A DNA stretch of 60,000 nucleotides from Adiantum capillus-veneris (GCA_014529385.2 CM043959.1:55184253-55244252), one strand, 5' to 3'; counted from the first letter of the stretch, positions 47,599 to 59,849 are shown. Numbers and translations: made by a program. Notes: generated from the letters alone by a model not told the origin.

Positions 47599-48612
47599 AT
47601 GCAACCTAGGCGGGAAATAAATCATATTGTGCATTTGAGAACATGTGTAATGCAGGAAACATCAAGTGTTGGGTTCCCAGGAAGTACCTTGGTGACACCG
47701 GTTCTTCTTTATGGAGTTGAAGTGTGGGGCACGAGCATCTCAAAGTCTACTTGGAAAGAGTTTAAAAATGTCCAAAAGTGTTTTCTTACAAACTTTCTCC
47801 AACTTAAGACACAAACACCATATATGCTCCTATTTCTTGAGTTAGGATCTCTTCGAATTGAGGTTATGGGCATGGAAAGGGTTGTGGAGTACATGATAAA
47901 GATGGGTCAAAACCCCTCACATCGACTTCTTACAATTGCATGGGAAGCAAGAAAAAAAGTTCAAAATACGCATAAAAGAAAGATCTTGAGCACGGGATGG
48001 ATACAAGACATAAAGAAGTGGTTTGGGAGATGGGATGCATTACACTTGCTACATGATACTTCAATTGACTCCCAAGTGAATGAAGCTTTTCTACAATCCC
48101 AATGTATTACGCTTTGGAGGAATCTAGTGGGTCACGCTTTATACATTACACCACCCATATGCCCCCAACTACAAAACTATGTTCTTTGCTGAAAGAGGAA
48201 ACCGTACTCACACTTACATGCTTGAGCCTATCCCCTTGTCGATGATACACACTATCACAACCATTTGACTTAGCTCCCATTCCCTTCGATGCGAGACAGA
48301 GCGTTCGGACAATGGAGAAGAGTCAAATTGACTGTGCACATTATGCTCACTACAAGTTCGAGAGTGAGTACCACACACTACTAGAGTGTGCAGCTTTTGG
48401 TCACATCCAAACTTGCTTCTCTCACATTTTCAGCCATGACTTAGACCTACACACTTTCCTCTCCTAGCCACAGTATGGGCTCTCCATTGCGACTCTCATC
48501 ACCACAATTTTGGAGCATCGAGAGTCACTCGTCAGCCATACACATACTACATCACATGTAACTTTGATCCCATAGGTCATATTTGACCTCTGAGGACGAT
48601 AATAGAATCTAT
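47599..48612 (+). mobile_element. LINE 3' fragment, copy 2, inverted relative to copy 1
   Basis: The open frame to 48192 carries the C-terminal part of a LINE ORF2 (VTPVLLYGVEVWGTSISKST, then SHRLLTIAWEARKKVQNTHK, then QCITLWRNLVGHALY). It corresponds to 17924-18300 on the other strand. The downstream 48193-48612 tail matches 17390-17900 in inverse orientation, including a segment whose translation has CxxC/H cysteines. RT proper is absent, so this is a 5'-truncated insertion. Confidence 0.8.
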
Positions 48613-48619
48613 CTATCTT

Positions 48620-49075
<456 letters not shown>

Positions 49076-49159
49076 AAGTTTTTCCTTCTCCGACTAGTTA
49101 GGTATGTCTTCTCTCTCTCACCCTTCCTTACCCCCACTCTCTCTCCCTCTCCGCCCACT

Positions 49160-49930
<771 letters not shown>

Positions 49931-49956
49931 TACTCTCTCTATCCCTCTCTCCTACC

Positions 49957-49964
<8 letters not shown>

Positions 49965-50017
<53 letters not shown>

Positions 50018-50040
50018 ACACACACACACACACACACACA
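49965..50040. repeat. (CT)n-(CA)n microsatellite
   Basis: A CT run followed by a CA run, in the presumed first intron of the 50958 gene. Confidence 0.95.
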
Positions 50041-50404
50041 GAGGATGTGAGCGCCCACGTCCTGTGGCGTCTCTCTCCCTCCCTCCCTCTCTCCCTCTTG
50101 CTAGACCACGAGTCACTCTTGATTTATAAGTAGTCGATTCATTTGTCTTCGGCATCACTTCTACTTTGGACCGACAGTGTTATAATGCAAATAGGTGAAG
50201 TTTTGTTTTACAATGTGGTGACTATTTTCACTTTGGCATCGGTTCTAATTTGTACCTGAAGTGTCATTGTTGAACATGGTGGCTACATTTGATGTATGGA
50301 TAGTTCTATTAGTCTTGCCATCAACATCAAATCTATTGCAAGACTAGGAGTGTCATTGTATAAGCTAATAGGTTGATTTCTATGTCTTATGTGTGACGTA
50401 TGTA

Positions 50405-50860
50405 TATATGCTTTTAGGCTAGTTTAGTGTTGCTCTCAGCATCAGATCTACTATTGGATTGGAATTATTGTTAGCTTCAATGAATGATGTCATGCTTTTT
50501 AGGCTAGTTTAGTTTTGCTCTCGGCATCAGCTCTACTATTGGGTTGGAGTTGTTGTTAGTCTCATTGAATGATGCCTTGCTTTTAGGCTAGTTTAGTGTT
50601 GTTCTTGGCATTAGCTCTACTATTAGGTTGGAGTAGTCATTAGTCTCATTGAATGATGCCCTGCTTTTTAGGCTAGTTTAGTGTTTATCTTAACGTCAAC
50701 TCTACTATTGGATTGGAGTCGTTGTTAGTCTCATTGAATGATGCCTTGCTTTTTAGGCTAGTCCAATGTTGTTCTTAGCATTAGCTCTGCTATTGCGCCC
50801 GACTTGTCATTAGTTTCATTGAATGATCACCCTGCTTTTTAGGCTAGTTTGATGGTTGGT
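50405..50860. repeat. About 87-bp tandem repeat, about six copies
   Basis: Anchors GCTTTT(T)AGGCTAGTTTAGTG near 50410, 50495, 50580, 50665, 50750 and 50835, each followed by TTG(C/T)TCT(T/C)(A/G)GCATCAGCTCTACTATTGG and GTCTCATTGAATGATG. Units differ by a few bases. It lies within the presumed intron upstream of the ORF at 50958. Confidence 0.85.
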
Positions 50861-50957
50861 GGAATTGTTGTTAGTTTCGTTAAATGATTCTCATATTTGT
50901 TTTAAAATTTCAATTTTTGTCCTTAAAATCACAAAAAATATTATCATTGTAGCATAC

Positions 50958-51707
50958 ATGGATCCTCTAGAAACAAAGGAGTTGGAAAAAAAGATGAGGA
51001 ATCTCATGGTCACATATGTTTGTGCCTTGGCCATGGATGATATCACCTCCACATTGGAGAGTGAGACACGTAAAGAGGGTTTCTTTGCCACCATAGTTGA
51101 AGCACTTAGGTCATACTTCACAGATTACGATGCAAAGGCTATTTTTAGGCCTATAGATAGTGTTGTGGGAAATATGACATAATGTCTAGAAAATTTGGGC
51201 ACCAGTGCACCAATAGATGCAGATACAACAAAGCTACAACATTGGACTAACACATGGCATGTAGAGAGATCAAAATCTAAAAGAGCATGCAACATTGATG
51301 TGTAAGATGTCCATATTCACAAAGCTAGGACCATCTTTTATTTAGTAGCCTCCTCTTACAATGTGGTAGTGTCAAGGTTTGATGCACAAGCTGGGGTGGA
51401 TTTATTGCACACCTACATCATGTCCAAGTGCGTCATTGGTGTTTACCTCATACCCAAGTCCATCAAGCATGGCAGAAATCTCGACAAAGGAAGCTACAGA
51501 GTTGTGTCAAACTGCACTATTGTTGTCACTTCGTTGCCACTTGAAGTGCAATATGTAGTGAAGGACTTCAAAGGAGATGAAGTGGAGAGGCACCACTATT
51601 TCTCTCTAGAGGCTAGTGTGGAGTTGTTTCATAGAGGCATCGTAAGATGCATGACAGAAACACATGAAGAGCCATGGTCTCTCATCATTCTTGCTTTCAT
51701 AGAATGA
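50958..51707 (+). pseudogene. Unrecognised protein gene, one frame with two stops
   Basis: The ATG at 50958 (MDPLETKELEKKMRNLM) follows an acceptor-like ATTATCATTGTAG by five bases. The frame runs 250 codons to the TGA-type end at 51707, with stops at 51180 and 51303 and no frameshift. Visible segments: MDDITSTLESETRKEGFFAT, NVVVSRFDAQAGVDLLHTYI and VRCMTETHEEPWSLIILAF. I recognise no domain. The reading after each stop keeps coding-like composition, so the stops look recent. Upstream TATA modules and a GTAAGT donor at 49926 would give a leader intron of about 1 kb. Confidence 0.45.
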
Positions 51708-51709
51708 AT

Positions 51710-53008
51710 TTGGGTGACATGTTGGAGCGTTGTCGTGCTGTGACACGTACATAGTGGGAACGCATGCTACAAGATCTATCTTGTAATTTTTTAGATACAT
51801 AATTATATTTCCTATAGTGTACATATGCATATTTAAATATAATAATAAGTCTTCTATCTCATCCTATTATTTTTCTCAAGGGTAACATATCCTTACTTTA
51901 CCATCAGAAAATACTATGGGAAAAGCATCAATAGCTCCGCCTCTTTAACTTGGGGCAAAAAGCATTGATTCTTTATTTCTACTATTTCATTATCATCTCA
52001 CACCCTAGCTAGATCCTATATATAGGATAAACTCCAATATATATATATTCTATGTATTTTTTATACTTTTCTTATATTTCTTTTTAAATAGCTACTAGGA
52101 GAGAATCAAATCCTAGTGGGACACTAGGTGGTATGATTTCAAAGATACACTTATTTTAATGCATTATTGCAAGCATGATTACAAAACTTTATCAAGGAGC
52201 AATGTCATGCTTTCATATGGCATGAGGTGTCCTTTGGAATTAAATGAAAGTCTAGGCTAAGGAGACCACATGAAGACTTTTGCTGCCATAAATGGACCCT
52301 ATTTTGATGAATTTTTTACACAAGGTTCCAATCTGAATTGGAAAACGATTTTAAAATGAAAATCGTAGCTAATGAGCTGAAGTTTTTGCCCATATTTTTA
52401 CTTTTTTATTTGGAGCCACGGTTGAGGAGATATGATCAAAATACTGGACCCTAGTCTTCCCACATCATGCAGGGACAACTCATTTCCAACTTTTCCAATT
52501 CCTGTTCACACTGGCTCCTCTCTTCTTGTGTAAACCCTTGAGGGTTCCCTTCACATATAAAAGGGGACCTCTTCTTCCTTGGAAAGAACTCAAGCATTCA
52601 AGCCATTGATGAGAGGAATTCTCGAGGGAGTGAGTAGTAATGCCTAATTGTACTTAGCCATTAACATAAGCCCAAGCTTACACTTTCTCCTAGAGGGAGA
52701 CTAGCCATTCTTGCAACAAGCTAACCTTGGAAGATCAACTCTAATCAAAGAAGGTCTTACACTTGGTGTATCAATCAAAGTGGAATTCTCCACTCTTCTT
52801 CTCTCTCCCATCAATAATGGTGCCAAAGGGTTTCAAGTAAGATGTGTTCTACATTGATGTTTTCTTGATTTCTTGTTGTTTTCATTTTCATCTCTAATCC
52901 AACATATATATATATATATATATATATAATCTCATCTCTTTAACCAAATCTATCTCTTTCACTCTTAGTAATTCATCCTCTCTACAAATTTTAGGTTCTC
53001 CTTGCTAC
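51710..53008 (+). promoter_or_regulatory. Possible U3 region of the gag-protease element
   Basis: Contains CACATATAAAAGGGGACC (TATA box near 52555) followed by CTTGGAAAGAACTCAAGCATTC, an arrangement common in plant LTR promoters, and leads into the 588-bp direct repeat at 53009. The second repeat copy lacks this part, so if it is LTR the 3' copy has lost it. A TA microsatellite lies at about 52906-52928. No gene is visible between 51.71 and 52.5 kb. Confidence 0.4.
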
Positions 53009-53596
53009 AGGTACATCTCTCCCCGCAGTATCCTTATTGCCTACGGGCAAGAATAGGGCTTGGGAGGGAAACTTCTCATCTCTTCACTTCTCTCATATCT
53101 ACATTTCTCACATACTATCCTAGATGAATAACCCACATGATGATCATTTCTATCGCTTTCACTCTGTACGATCTATTAGAATTAACGTATGGATTAGCCG
53201 TAAAATACACTTTCAACAACGTATAGTGTTTCTCTTCGGCCCTGAAAGGCTCAATGAAATACTTCTATCCCGGAATTCCAAAGAACGATTCGTAGCCTAT
53301 TTGGTCAGCCAAGATTGAATGCCATTAACCCTTTCATATTACCCATAATACGATATGACCATAGCCTTGATGTTTTCATCTTCGTATTGTTTTGACATTC
53401 TCTTTTGCGTTCTTTCTTTGTGTGTGTGAGTGCAAGAGAGAAAGAGTGAGTCTTCTTTGATTGCACTCATTTCCAAACCCTATTCTTCATGGCATCTATG
53501 GTTTAACTCCTTCATATAGTTTTTGTTGAGTTCTCTCACAAACTCTCACAGCCATAAGCCCGGTGCTTTCCTGGCAAGACCGCAAATTTCTCGACA
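53009..53596 (+). repeat. Upstream 588-bp direct repeat (LTR-like)
   Basis: From AGGTACATCTCTCCCCGCAG to TTTCTCGACA. It differs from the downstream copy by only about one substitution (ACGGGC versus ACAGGC) and a 12-bp insertion there. It ends in CA, but the shared part does not begin with TG, so the true 5' LTR may start further upstream. Confidence 0.9.
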
Positions 53597-53599
53597 TAT

Positions 53600-53620
53600 T
53601 TTTGGTGAACCCGACGTGAA
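53600..53620 (+). promoter_or_regulatory. Primer-binding-site-like segment
   Basis: TTGGTGAACCCGACGTGAAT starts a few bases after the repeat. TGG at the start would pair with a tRNA CCA end, and the position is right for a PBS. I could not assign the tRNA. Confidence 0.4.
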
Positions 53621-53649
53621 TCTGCTAGGGTGAGAGTTTGTGGGTAACC

Positions 53650-54816
53650 ATGGGTGATCATGTTGAGCAACAGGGTATGCATTTTGACCCAGCAACAATG
53701 CAAATGTTTCAAGCATTTGCAATGTTCATGCAACAACAACATGCTACTGAAAGAAGGGAGATTTTAGCAACGAAGGCCATACAAGCAGTCGTCAACAGAA
53801 TGGATTAGTTCAATGGCAAAGATGTAACCAAGTACTTACGCGAGTATGTGAAGGAGATGGAGCTGCATCGCGTGTCAGAAGGTGAGATGATTCAAAGCTT
53901 TGAGCTAGTTGTTGCTCCAAAAATTAGGGAGCATGTTAGGGCAATTAAAGATGGGCATGGGAGAAATTGGGAAGAACTCAAAGTAGCTTTAAAGGAGGAA
54001 TATTTCATGGAGGACTCGGAGAGAGTGACCAAAAGGACATTCTTAGAATGGGTAGTCAAGCCAAAGCAAGGACTATCAATAACAGAGCTACTTAGGGAAT
54101 TTGAGCGGCGCTATGCACAACTCACTAGGACAGAAAGGGCCACACTAGATGCAGAGAAGACAGATCTTTTCTTACAAGCTGCAGGTAAAGAGTTTCAAGA
54201 AAATTTGAAGCTTCTTCTTGAAGATAAAGATGCTGAGCAAGGACTAAAGACCGACTGGAATGAGTTTGAAGGTGCTGTCTCACTGCTTGCCAAACGACAA
54301 AGAAGAAGGGACAAGATGGTAGTAAACACTACAAGTCCTTCCACCTCAACCTCTGACAAAATGGTAAAGCCTACTTTTATCGCTCCTAAGTTTGATGAGT
54401 CCATGCTAGATGAGCTTGTGAAGGGAATGCGTGACTTGAAGGTGAAGTTTGCAAAGCTTGAAGAAAAAGGCCAACCATCAGGGCCACTTCGTAGGCAAAG
54501 ACAACAGCCCAAAGAAGGGTTTGTTAATAGATGTATTTGGTGTGATAGTACAGACCATGTAAGAAGGGATTGTGATGATTTTAGTGATGCTTTGTCAAAA
54601 GATGTTGTCTTTTTTAAGGATGGTAAAATCCACTTAAGAGAGACAGGTCTACCCTTGAGAACTAACTTTGGGAAGGGGGGAATGCAAACCTTAGTTGAAG
54701 ATATGGCAACCAAGCATGCCACCTCTTCAGTTGAGGCAGCTACTTATGGAGTAAAAATTGAACATTTTTGTGATGAAGAGGTGAGTGACCATCATGAATG
54801 TCATGCAATTAGCTAA
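53650..54816 (+). pseudogene. Gag protein with zinc knuckle, one internal stop
   Basis: ATG 53650 (MGDHVEQQGMHFDPATMQMF) to a stop at 54814. The only break is a TAG at 53806 in NRMD-stop-FNGKDVTKYLREY, probably a former CAG. Helical capsid-like core RTFLEWVVKPKQGLSITELL and LREFERRYAQLTRTERATLD; zinc knuckle CIWCDSTDHVRRDC near 54530-54575 (CX2CX4HX4C). Gag forms the cytoplasmic particle that packages element RNA. The domain pattern is that of Ty3/gypsy-like gag. Confidence 0.85.
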
Positions 54817-55840
54817 AAAGGGAAAGCTTACAAAAGAGATTCTACATGAAGCAGGTGATTGCATACGTCTAGAAACAGGATGGAATGATCCAGTGGACTC
54901 ATTGTCAGTGCATGCCTACATTACAAAATGCCAACAAAATGAGGCAATTGTAGAAGAGAAGCGCAGACGTGAGAATGCTGATGAAGGACCATCAAAAAGA
55001 GCTTCTATAAGTGGGGGAAGAAGCGACTCAATGCCTTCTCAAACACCCTCAACACAAGGAGCATCTCCACCTGAAGTACTCATGGAGGAGTCTACAACAG
55101 GAAAGAAGAAAGAGCCAACGAAAGGTAAGACAAAAGGCCCAACTTATAAACTACAATCTGATATTGAGGTTGCTACAGATTTAAAGAAAGTCTTGGAGGA
55201 AAGGATCTTGAATAGCAAGATTGAGTTTTAAATTACTCTGGGAGAAGTTCTTGGCATTGCAAAGCGTGAATTCCATGGGGAGATCATTGACATCATCAAG
55301 AGAAAGAGGCAAACCCTTGCTGAAGTTTCTCGTCCACAGGTTGAAGGGGAAACCTCAAAGACACAAGGTATGCAACTGAAAAATAAGGAGAATGATGGAG
55401 TTGTGGTAGGATGCTACTAATATAGTGGGAGAATGAAGCAAGTGTATTTCTCAAATGATGATGAAGAAGTTGAAGATATTCCTAGGAGTTACTATTCACG
55501 AAGTCATTGGGCAAGGGCTACTACAGAAACTTTGGTCAAGGTAGGTGATCTTGAAGAGCCATTTGTTGCCTTGATTGACCATGGTTCAGAAATAAACATA
55601 ATGTCAAAGAGTCTCTACAACAAGTGCAAATGGCCGATGGACACAGATCATGGCTGGATGGTAAAAGTGGCAAACAATTCATCCGGTGAATTGTATGCAG
55701 CATGTCCAGGTGTGAAGGTAACAATAGGTACATCTCTCCCCGCAGTATCCTTATTGCCTACAGGCAAGAATAGGGCTTGGGAGGGAAACTTCTCATCTCT
55801 TCACTTCTCTCATATCTACATTTCTCACATACTATCCTAG
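54785..55840 (+). pseudogene. Linker and truncated aspartic protease
   Basis: Overlaps the gag end in the next frame. The first part (54785-55231) ends YKLQSDIEVATDLKKVLEER and ILNSKIEF. It continues past a TAA into LGEVLGIAKREFHGEIIDII and a further stop near 55419, then YFSNDDEEVEDIPRSYYSRS and the retropepsin start FVALIDHGSEINIMSKSLY. The catalytic motif is DHG in place of DSG or DTG. After YAACPGVKVTIG the frame runs straight into the direct repeat at 55726 and stops 37 codons later, so the second half of the protease is missing. Confidence 0.75.
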
Positions 55841-56325
55841 ATGAATAACCCACATGATGATCATTTCTATCGCTTTCACTCTGTACGATCTATTAGAATT
55901 AACGTATGGATTAGCCGTAAAATACACTTTCAACAACGTATAGTGTTTCTCTTCGGCCCTGAAAGGCTCAATGAAATACTTCTATCCCGGAATTCCAAAG
56001 AACGATTCGTAGCCTATTTGGTCAGCCAAGATTGAATGCCATTAACTCATCCATTAACCCTTTCATATTACCCATAATACGATATGACCATAGCCTTGAT
56101 GTTTTCATCTTCGTATTGTTTTGACATTCTCTTTTGCGTTCTTTCTTTGTGTGTGTGAGTGCAAGAGAGAAAGAGTGAGTCTTCTTTGATTGCACTCATT
56201 TCCAAACCCTATTCTTCATGGCATCTATGGTTTAACTCCTTCATATAGTTTTTGTTGAGTTCTCTCACAAACTCTCACAGCCATAAGCCCGGTGCTTTCC
56301 TGGCAAGACCGCAAATTTCTCGACA
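55726..56325 (+). repeat. Downstream 600-bp direct repeat (LTR-like)
   Basis: Copy of 53009-53596 with a 12-bp insertion (TCATCCATTAAC, itself a local duplication, near 56047). Its left edge is fused to protease codons; its right edge ends CTCGACA and is followed by unrelated GCGTGTCCCACC. Confidence 0.9.
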
Positions 56326-56394
56326 GCGTGTCCCACCAGAAAAAGGAATTTATTCCAACATATTGGCGACCCAAAAGGAAGCTCCTAGATGCCC

Positions 56395-56980
56395 TCCCAT
56401 AGAGCAAGAGTCAAGAGTATGCTTGAGCGGACGCCTTCTTTTATGGATGCCCTAGTGATGACCATGGTGCATGCACACAACAAGGGAAATATACATTGTG
56501 ACTTGTACTCATGGAACATCATGACTGATTTCACAAAGGAGGGTGTGCCTCATGTTGGTGTCATTCATTGGGGATTGGCATTGTGAGTGGAAATTGAGAA
56601 GCGAGCAACCAACGTCAAGATGGAGCATGACCTACTGCCATGGAGGTCCCTTGAGCTTTGTAATCCAAAATCTATCTGCCCATACAATAGAGTCACTTAC
56701 ACATGAAATCTCTTCTTGAGACTTATCGCATTGCTCTAAACATTCCAAACTGGTACTCAGGTGACCCATCTTGAGTACTAACTTTGCGTGTGTGTGTAGT
56801 GGCCAACATGGATGGTGCACCACTATTTTTTTTTCCTTGTGTAGAGGCAACATTGCATTGATGCTCTGAAGCCACAATGCGTGGTGTAGCAGGGCTATAG
56901 GGCTACATAGGTCACCTTGGTGGATGTGCTCCAGAGAACATTCTCTTCTAGTTGTGGACCATACTTAGTACAAGAGCTCG
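56395..56980 (+). pseudogene. Protein-kinase-like fragment
   Basis: MVHAHNKGNIHCDLYSWNIM followed by VPHVGVIHWGLAL resembles the kinase catalytic loop (H-x-D-L-x-x-x-N) and magnesium loop, with HWG where DFG or DWG is expected. Later, GGCAPENILF near 56910-56940 resembles the APE motif region. N-lobe and C-lobe are missing, and stops and an unrelated stretch break the reading. It is a gene fragment of uncertain origin, directly downstream of the gag-element repeat. Confidence 0.4.
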
Positions 56981-56998
56981 GGTACTCTTGTGTAGACA

Positions 56999-57269
56999 TG
57001 TAGTAGTGTTAGTGTGTATACGCGCTCCACCAGGGGAACTTTTCTCCCACTGGGTTTTTCCCCCTGGACATCTGGTGTGAAAGGACACCTTATCTCTTAG
57101 GGTCTCATATAAGCTTTGTAGCTCTGAGTTTGTATATACTCTATTATTCTAATACAGAGAGATAGACTACAGAGATCTCGTACGCAAGCTCTGTGTCTTC
57201 TCCTTCTCCATCTTCTTCATACTATGAGTTGCTATCTTCCTTCTATTTCCTGTTTCATCATCTTCAACA
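56999..57269 (+). repeat. copia-type LTR (plus orientation)
   Basis: 271 bp beginning TGTAGTAGTG and ending CAACA, with a TATATACT box at 57131-57138. Its 3' part from 57155 on forms the left arm of the palindrome. By TATA spacing, R should start near 57155 (CAGAGAGATAG). No matching internal region lies on the plus-strand side. Confidence 0.75.
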
Positions 57270-57397
57270 ATGTGATACCAATTGTTGAAGATGATGAAAC
57301 AGGAAACAGAAGGAAGATAGCAACTCAAAGTAGGAAGAAGATGGAGAAGGAGAAGACACATAGCTTGCGTACGAGATCTCTGTAGTCTATCTCTCTG
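57155..57397. repeat. 117-bp-arm palindrome with PBS-like centre
   Basis: Arms 57155-57271 and 57281-57397 are inverted copies with about four mismatches. The 9-bp spacer GTGATACCA reads TGGTATCAC on the minus strand, the start of a Met-tRNA PBS. The right arm begins exactly where the minus-strand RT sequence of copia copy 3 breaks off, and its extent equals R-U5 plus the PBS start. Confidence 0.85.
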
Positions 57398-57835
57398 TTT
57401 GACATACAAAGTACTTTCTGTTGGACTATTCTGAAATCCTTGGCCAATCAAATAAGTATGTATCTTCTCATACCATGCTCTTGGAGCCTGTGTGAAACCA
57501 TACAAAGCTTTACGCAATCTACATACCTTTTGCTCTTGACCACCATTCAAAAAAGCAGTTTTGATATCCAACTGATGCACTTTCTAACCATGATGAGCAG
57601 CAATTGCAACTAGTGATCTAACTGTGGACGCACGAGAAGTAGGAGCAACGGTTTCATCATAATCTATGCCTTTCTGTTACGCATAGCCTTTTTCCACAAG
57701 CCTTGCTTTGTACCTGTCAACAGTACCATCTTGTTTCCTTTTTACCTTAAAAACCCACTTTGTACCAATAGGCTTTTTACCTGTAGGCAAGTCCACTAGA
57801 TCCCATGTATGATTCTTATGAATAGACTTGTTGCA
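57398..57835 (-). pseudogene. copia reverse transcriptase, first half only
   Basis: After the frameshift at about 57820 the RT reads GTKWVFKVKRKQDGTVDRYK, with KGYA-stop-QKGIDYDET (TAA, probably former CAA), AAHHG[18 protein letters not shown] (TAG, probably former TGG) and [20 protein letters not shown]. It ends at [10 protein letters not shown]. The YVDD box, which should come shortly after, is missing because the sequence switches to the R-U5 palindrome arm. Confidence 0.85.
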
Positions 57836-59849
57836 TAGCATCTTTCCACTGAACACACTCTAAAGCTTGTTCAAATGAATCACGCTCATCTGCATCACAA
57901 AGAGTGCTAAAGCAAGCCAAATGTACTTGCTCTCTGCCAAAAGTAGTACCAGCACGTGTTTCTCGTGGCAACGGTGCATCCAACTTGCTATCTTGCAAAG
58001 TTTTTTGAACCCATTTAGGCAAGATTCTTTCTTCCCTGAGAACTTCTTGCTCTTCACGCACAATTTCCTCTACATCATGAGGTCTCACATGCTGATCAAA
58101 AGATTGATCAAGATTATCAACCTGTTGTGATTCTTGATTCTCCACAAAAGAAGGAAGCAAACCTTCAAATACATCATGTGTCTGCATATGAGGTACATCA
58201 AAAGCAACCATAGGTTGAGCAGTAGTTTCTGCAAAAATTACATCACGACTTTCAAAAATCTTGTTTGTAGAAGGATTGTAATGTCTATAACCTTTACTTC
58301 CACTACTGTACCCCACAAATATACATTTGATTACCTTATCATCAAGCTTTCCACGTAACTGCTGAGGGATGTGAGCATAAGCAAGACAACCAAAAACACG
58401 AAGATAAATGACTAAAGGTTTTCTGTCATACCAAGCTTCATATGGAGTAATGGTCTCCAAGGCACGAGTAGTACACCTGTTCAAAACATGTGCTGCACAA
58501 GCAACTGCCTCCATCCATAGCTTATGAGGCAAACTCTTAGCCTTGAGCATACATCTAGCCGTCTCCATTAAAGACCTGTTCTTCCTTTCTGCAACACCAT
58601 TCTGTTGTGGTGTGTATGGCATAGTGCATTGGTGTTTAATGCCTTTCTTTCCCAAAAAATCCTTAAATGCACCTGACATGTATTCACCTCCTCGATCGGT
58701 ACGAAGAGTCTGTACTTTGCAACCTGTTTCATTTTCAACCATGGCGACATAATGTTGAAAAATTGCAAACACATCTGACTTTGCTTTGAGTTGATACACC
58801 CAACAAAACCTGGAAAATTCATCAATGAAGGTCACAAAATAAAGGCTGTTTCCCATAGATGGCGTCCTCATAGGACCACATACATCACTGTGTACAAGCT
58901 GCAACTTTCGTGTCCCTCTAACTGAACCATCCTGCGAAAATGCAAATCTGTGCATCTTTCCAAGAATGCAACCTTCACATACATGTCTTGGTGGCATCTC
59001 CAATAAAGACAAATCATGCACCATATTATGACGTTGTAAAGTCATCAAACTGCCATAACCAACATGCCCAAATCTAGCATGCCACAACTCAGCATCCTGC
59101 ATGGCATGAGTCTTTGTTTCTGCAATACATACCTGAATCTGCTTTTCATAATGATCTAGCACAAATAGTCCATTTTTCAGTGTACCTGTAGTGATAAGAG
59201 AATAACCATTCTCTCGATCTCGTACAACACATCTGTCATCCTCAAAAATGACCCGAAGACCATTTCTTGCAAGAGAGGATACAGACAACAAATTCTTCTT
59301 GATCCCTGGAACATATAAGACATCTGGCAAGCATAAATCTGAACCATCTGAAATGGTAATCAAAATCTTACCAACGCCTTTGATTGGATAAGAAACATTA
59401 TTTGCACATGTCACCTTCTTTCCTGTTGGAGCTGCATCCAATGAACAAAACAAATCCTTCCTTGAAGTAATATGCATGGATGCACCACTATCAAAGTACC
59501 AAATCATTTCTGTCTCGTCAACACTGTAAGCAGAAAAATCTGAACATACTAAGAAAGCATAAGAATCCTGCACAAAGTTTGCAGACTCTTCTTTATCTGT
59601 AGAAGAATCACCAGAAGCTGAAACAACCAAACTTGACTCTTTCTTCTTTTCTTTAGCAATTCTCTTTTTACACTCACTAATGTAGTGACCAGGTTTCTTG
59701 CAGTAGTGACATTTACCTTTCTTCTTGGACTTGTCGGAATTACCTTTAGACTTCTCTGAAGACTGTCCTGCACTAGACTTGGAGTGATGAGCACTCTCTT
59801 TACCCTTGTTTTTGTTCTGTACAACAAGAGCATGATCCATACCATCCAC
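57816..59849 (-). pseudogene. copia gag end, protease and integrase (677 codons open)
   Basis: A long undamaged stretch: CCHC CHYCKKPGHYISEC near the start, protease WYFDSGASMHIT with catalytic DSG, GAG-pre-integrase LWHARFGH, and integrase with HSDVCGPM, LRTDRGGEYMS and NGVAERKNR (D,D,E all present). The usual C-terminal segment AYAHIPQQLRGKLDDK follows. Upstream, the gag end (PEPLRFEELVALLLQEDQSR) is separated by one TAG near 59851. At 57816 a small shift breaks the frame before SIHKNHTWDLVDLPTGKKPI. Compared with copies 1 and 2 this one is the best preserved. Confidence 0.9.

Larger units (their letters stand above)
53009..56325 (+). mobile_element. gag-protease-only retroelement between direct repeats
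   Basis: Direct repeats (53009-53596 and 55726-56325) flank a gag gene with zinc knuckle and a truncated protease. RT, RNase H and integrase are absent. The downstream repeat interrupts the protease frame and no polypurine tract precedes it, so the element is probably an internal deletion derivative of a Ty3/gypsy-type retrotransposon. The result resembles the TR-GAG class of non-autonomous elements. The near identity of the repeats indicates a young event. Confidence 0.75.

Noticed and set aside
53124-53318. 64-codon open frame MNNPHDDHFYRF..., also at 55841
   Set aside because: It lies inside the direct repeat and is present twice only because the repeat is; no domain and no gene context.
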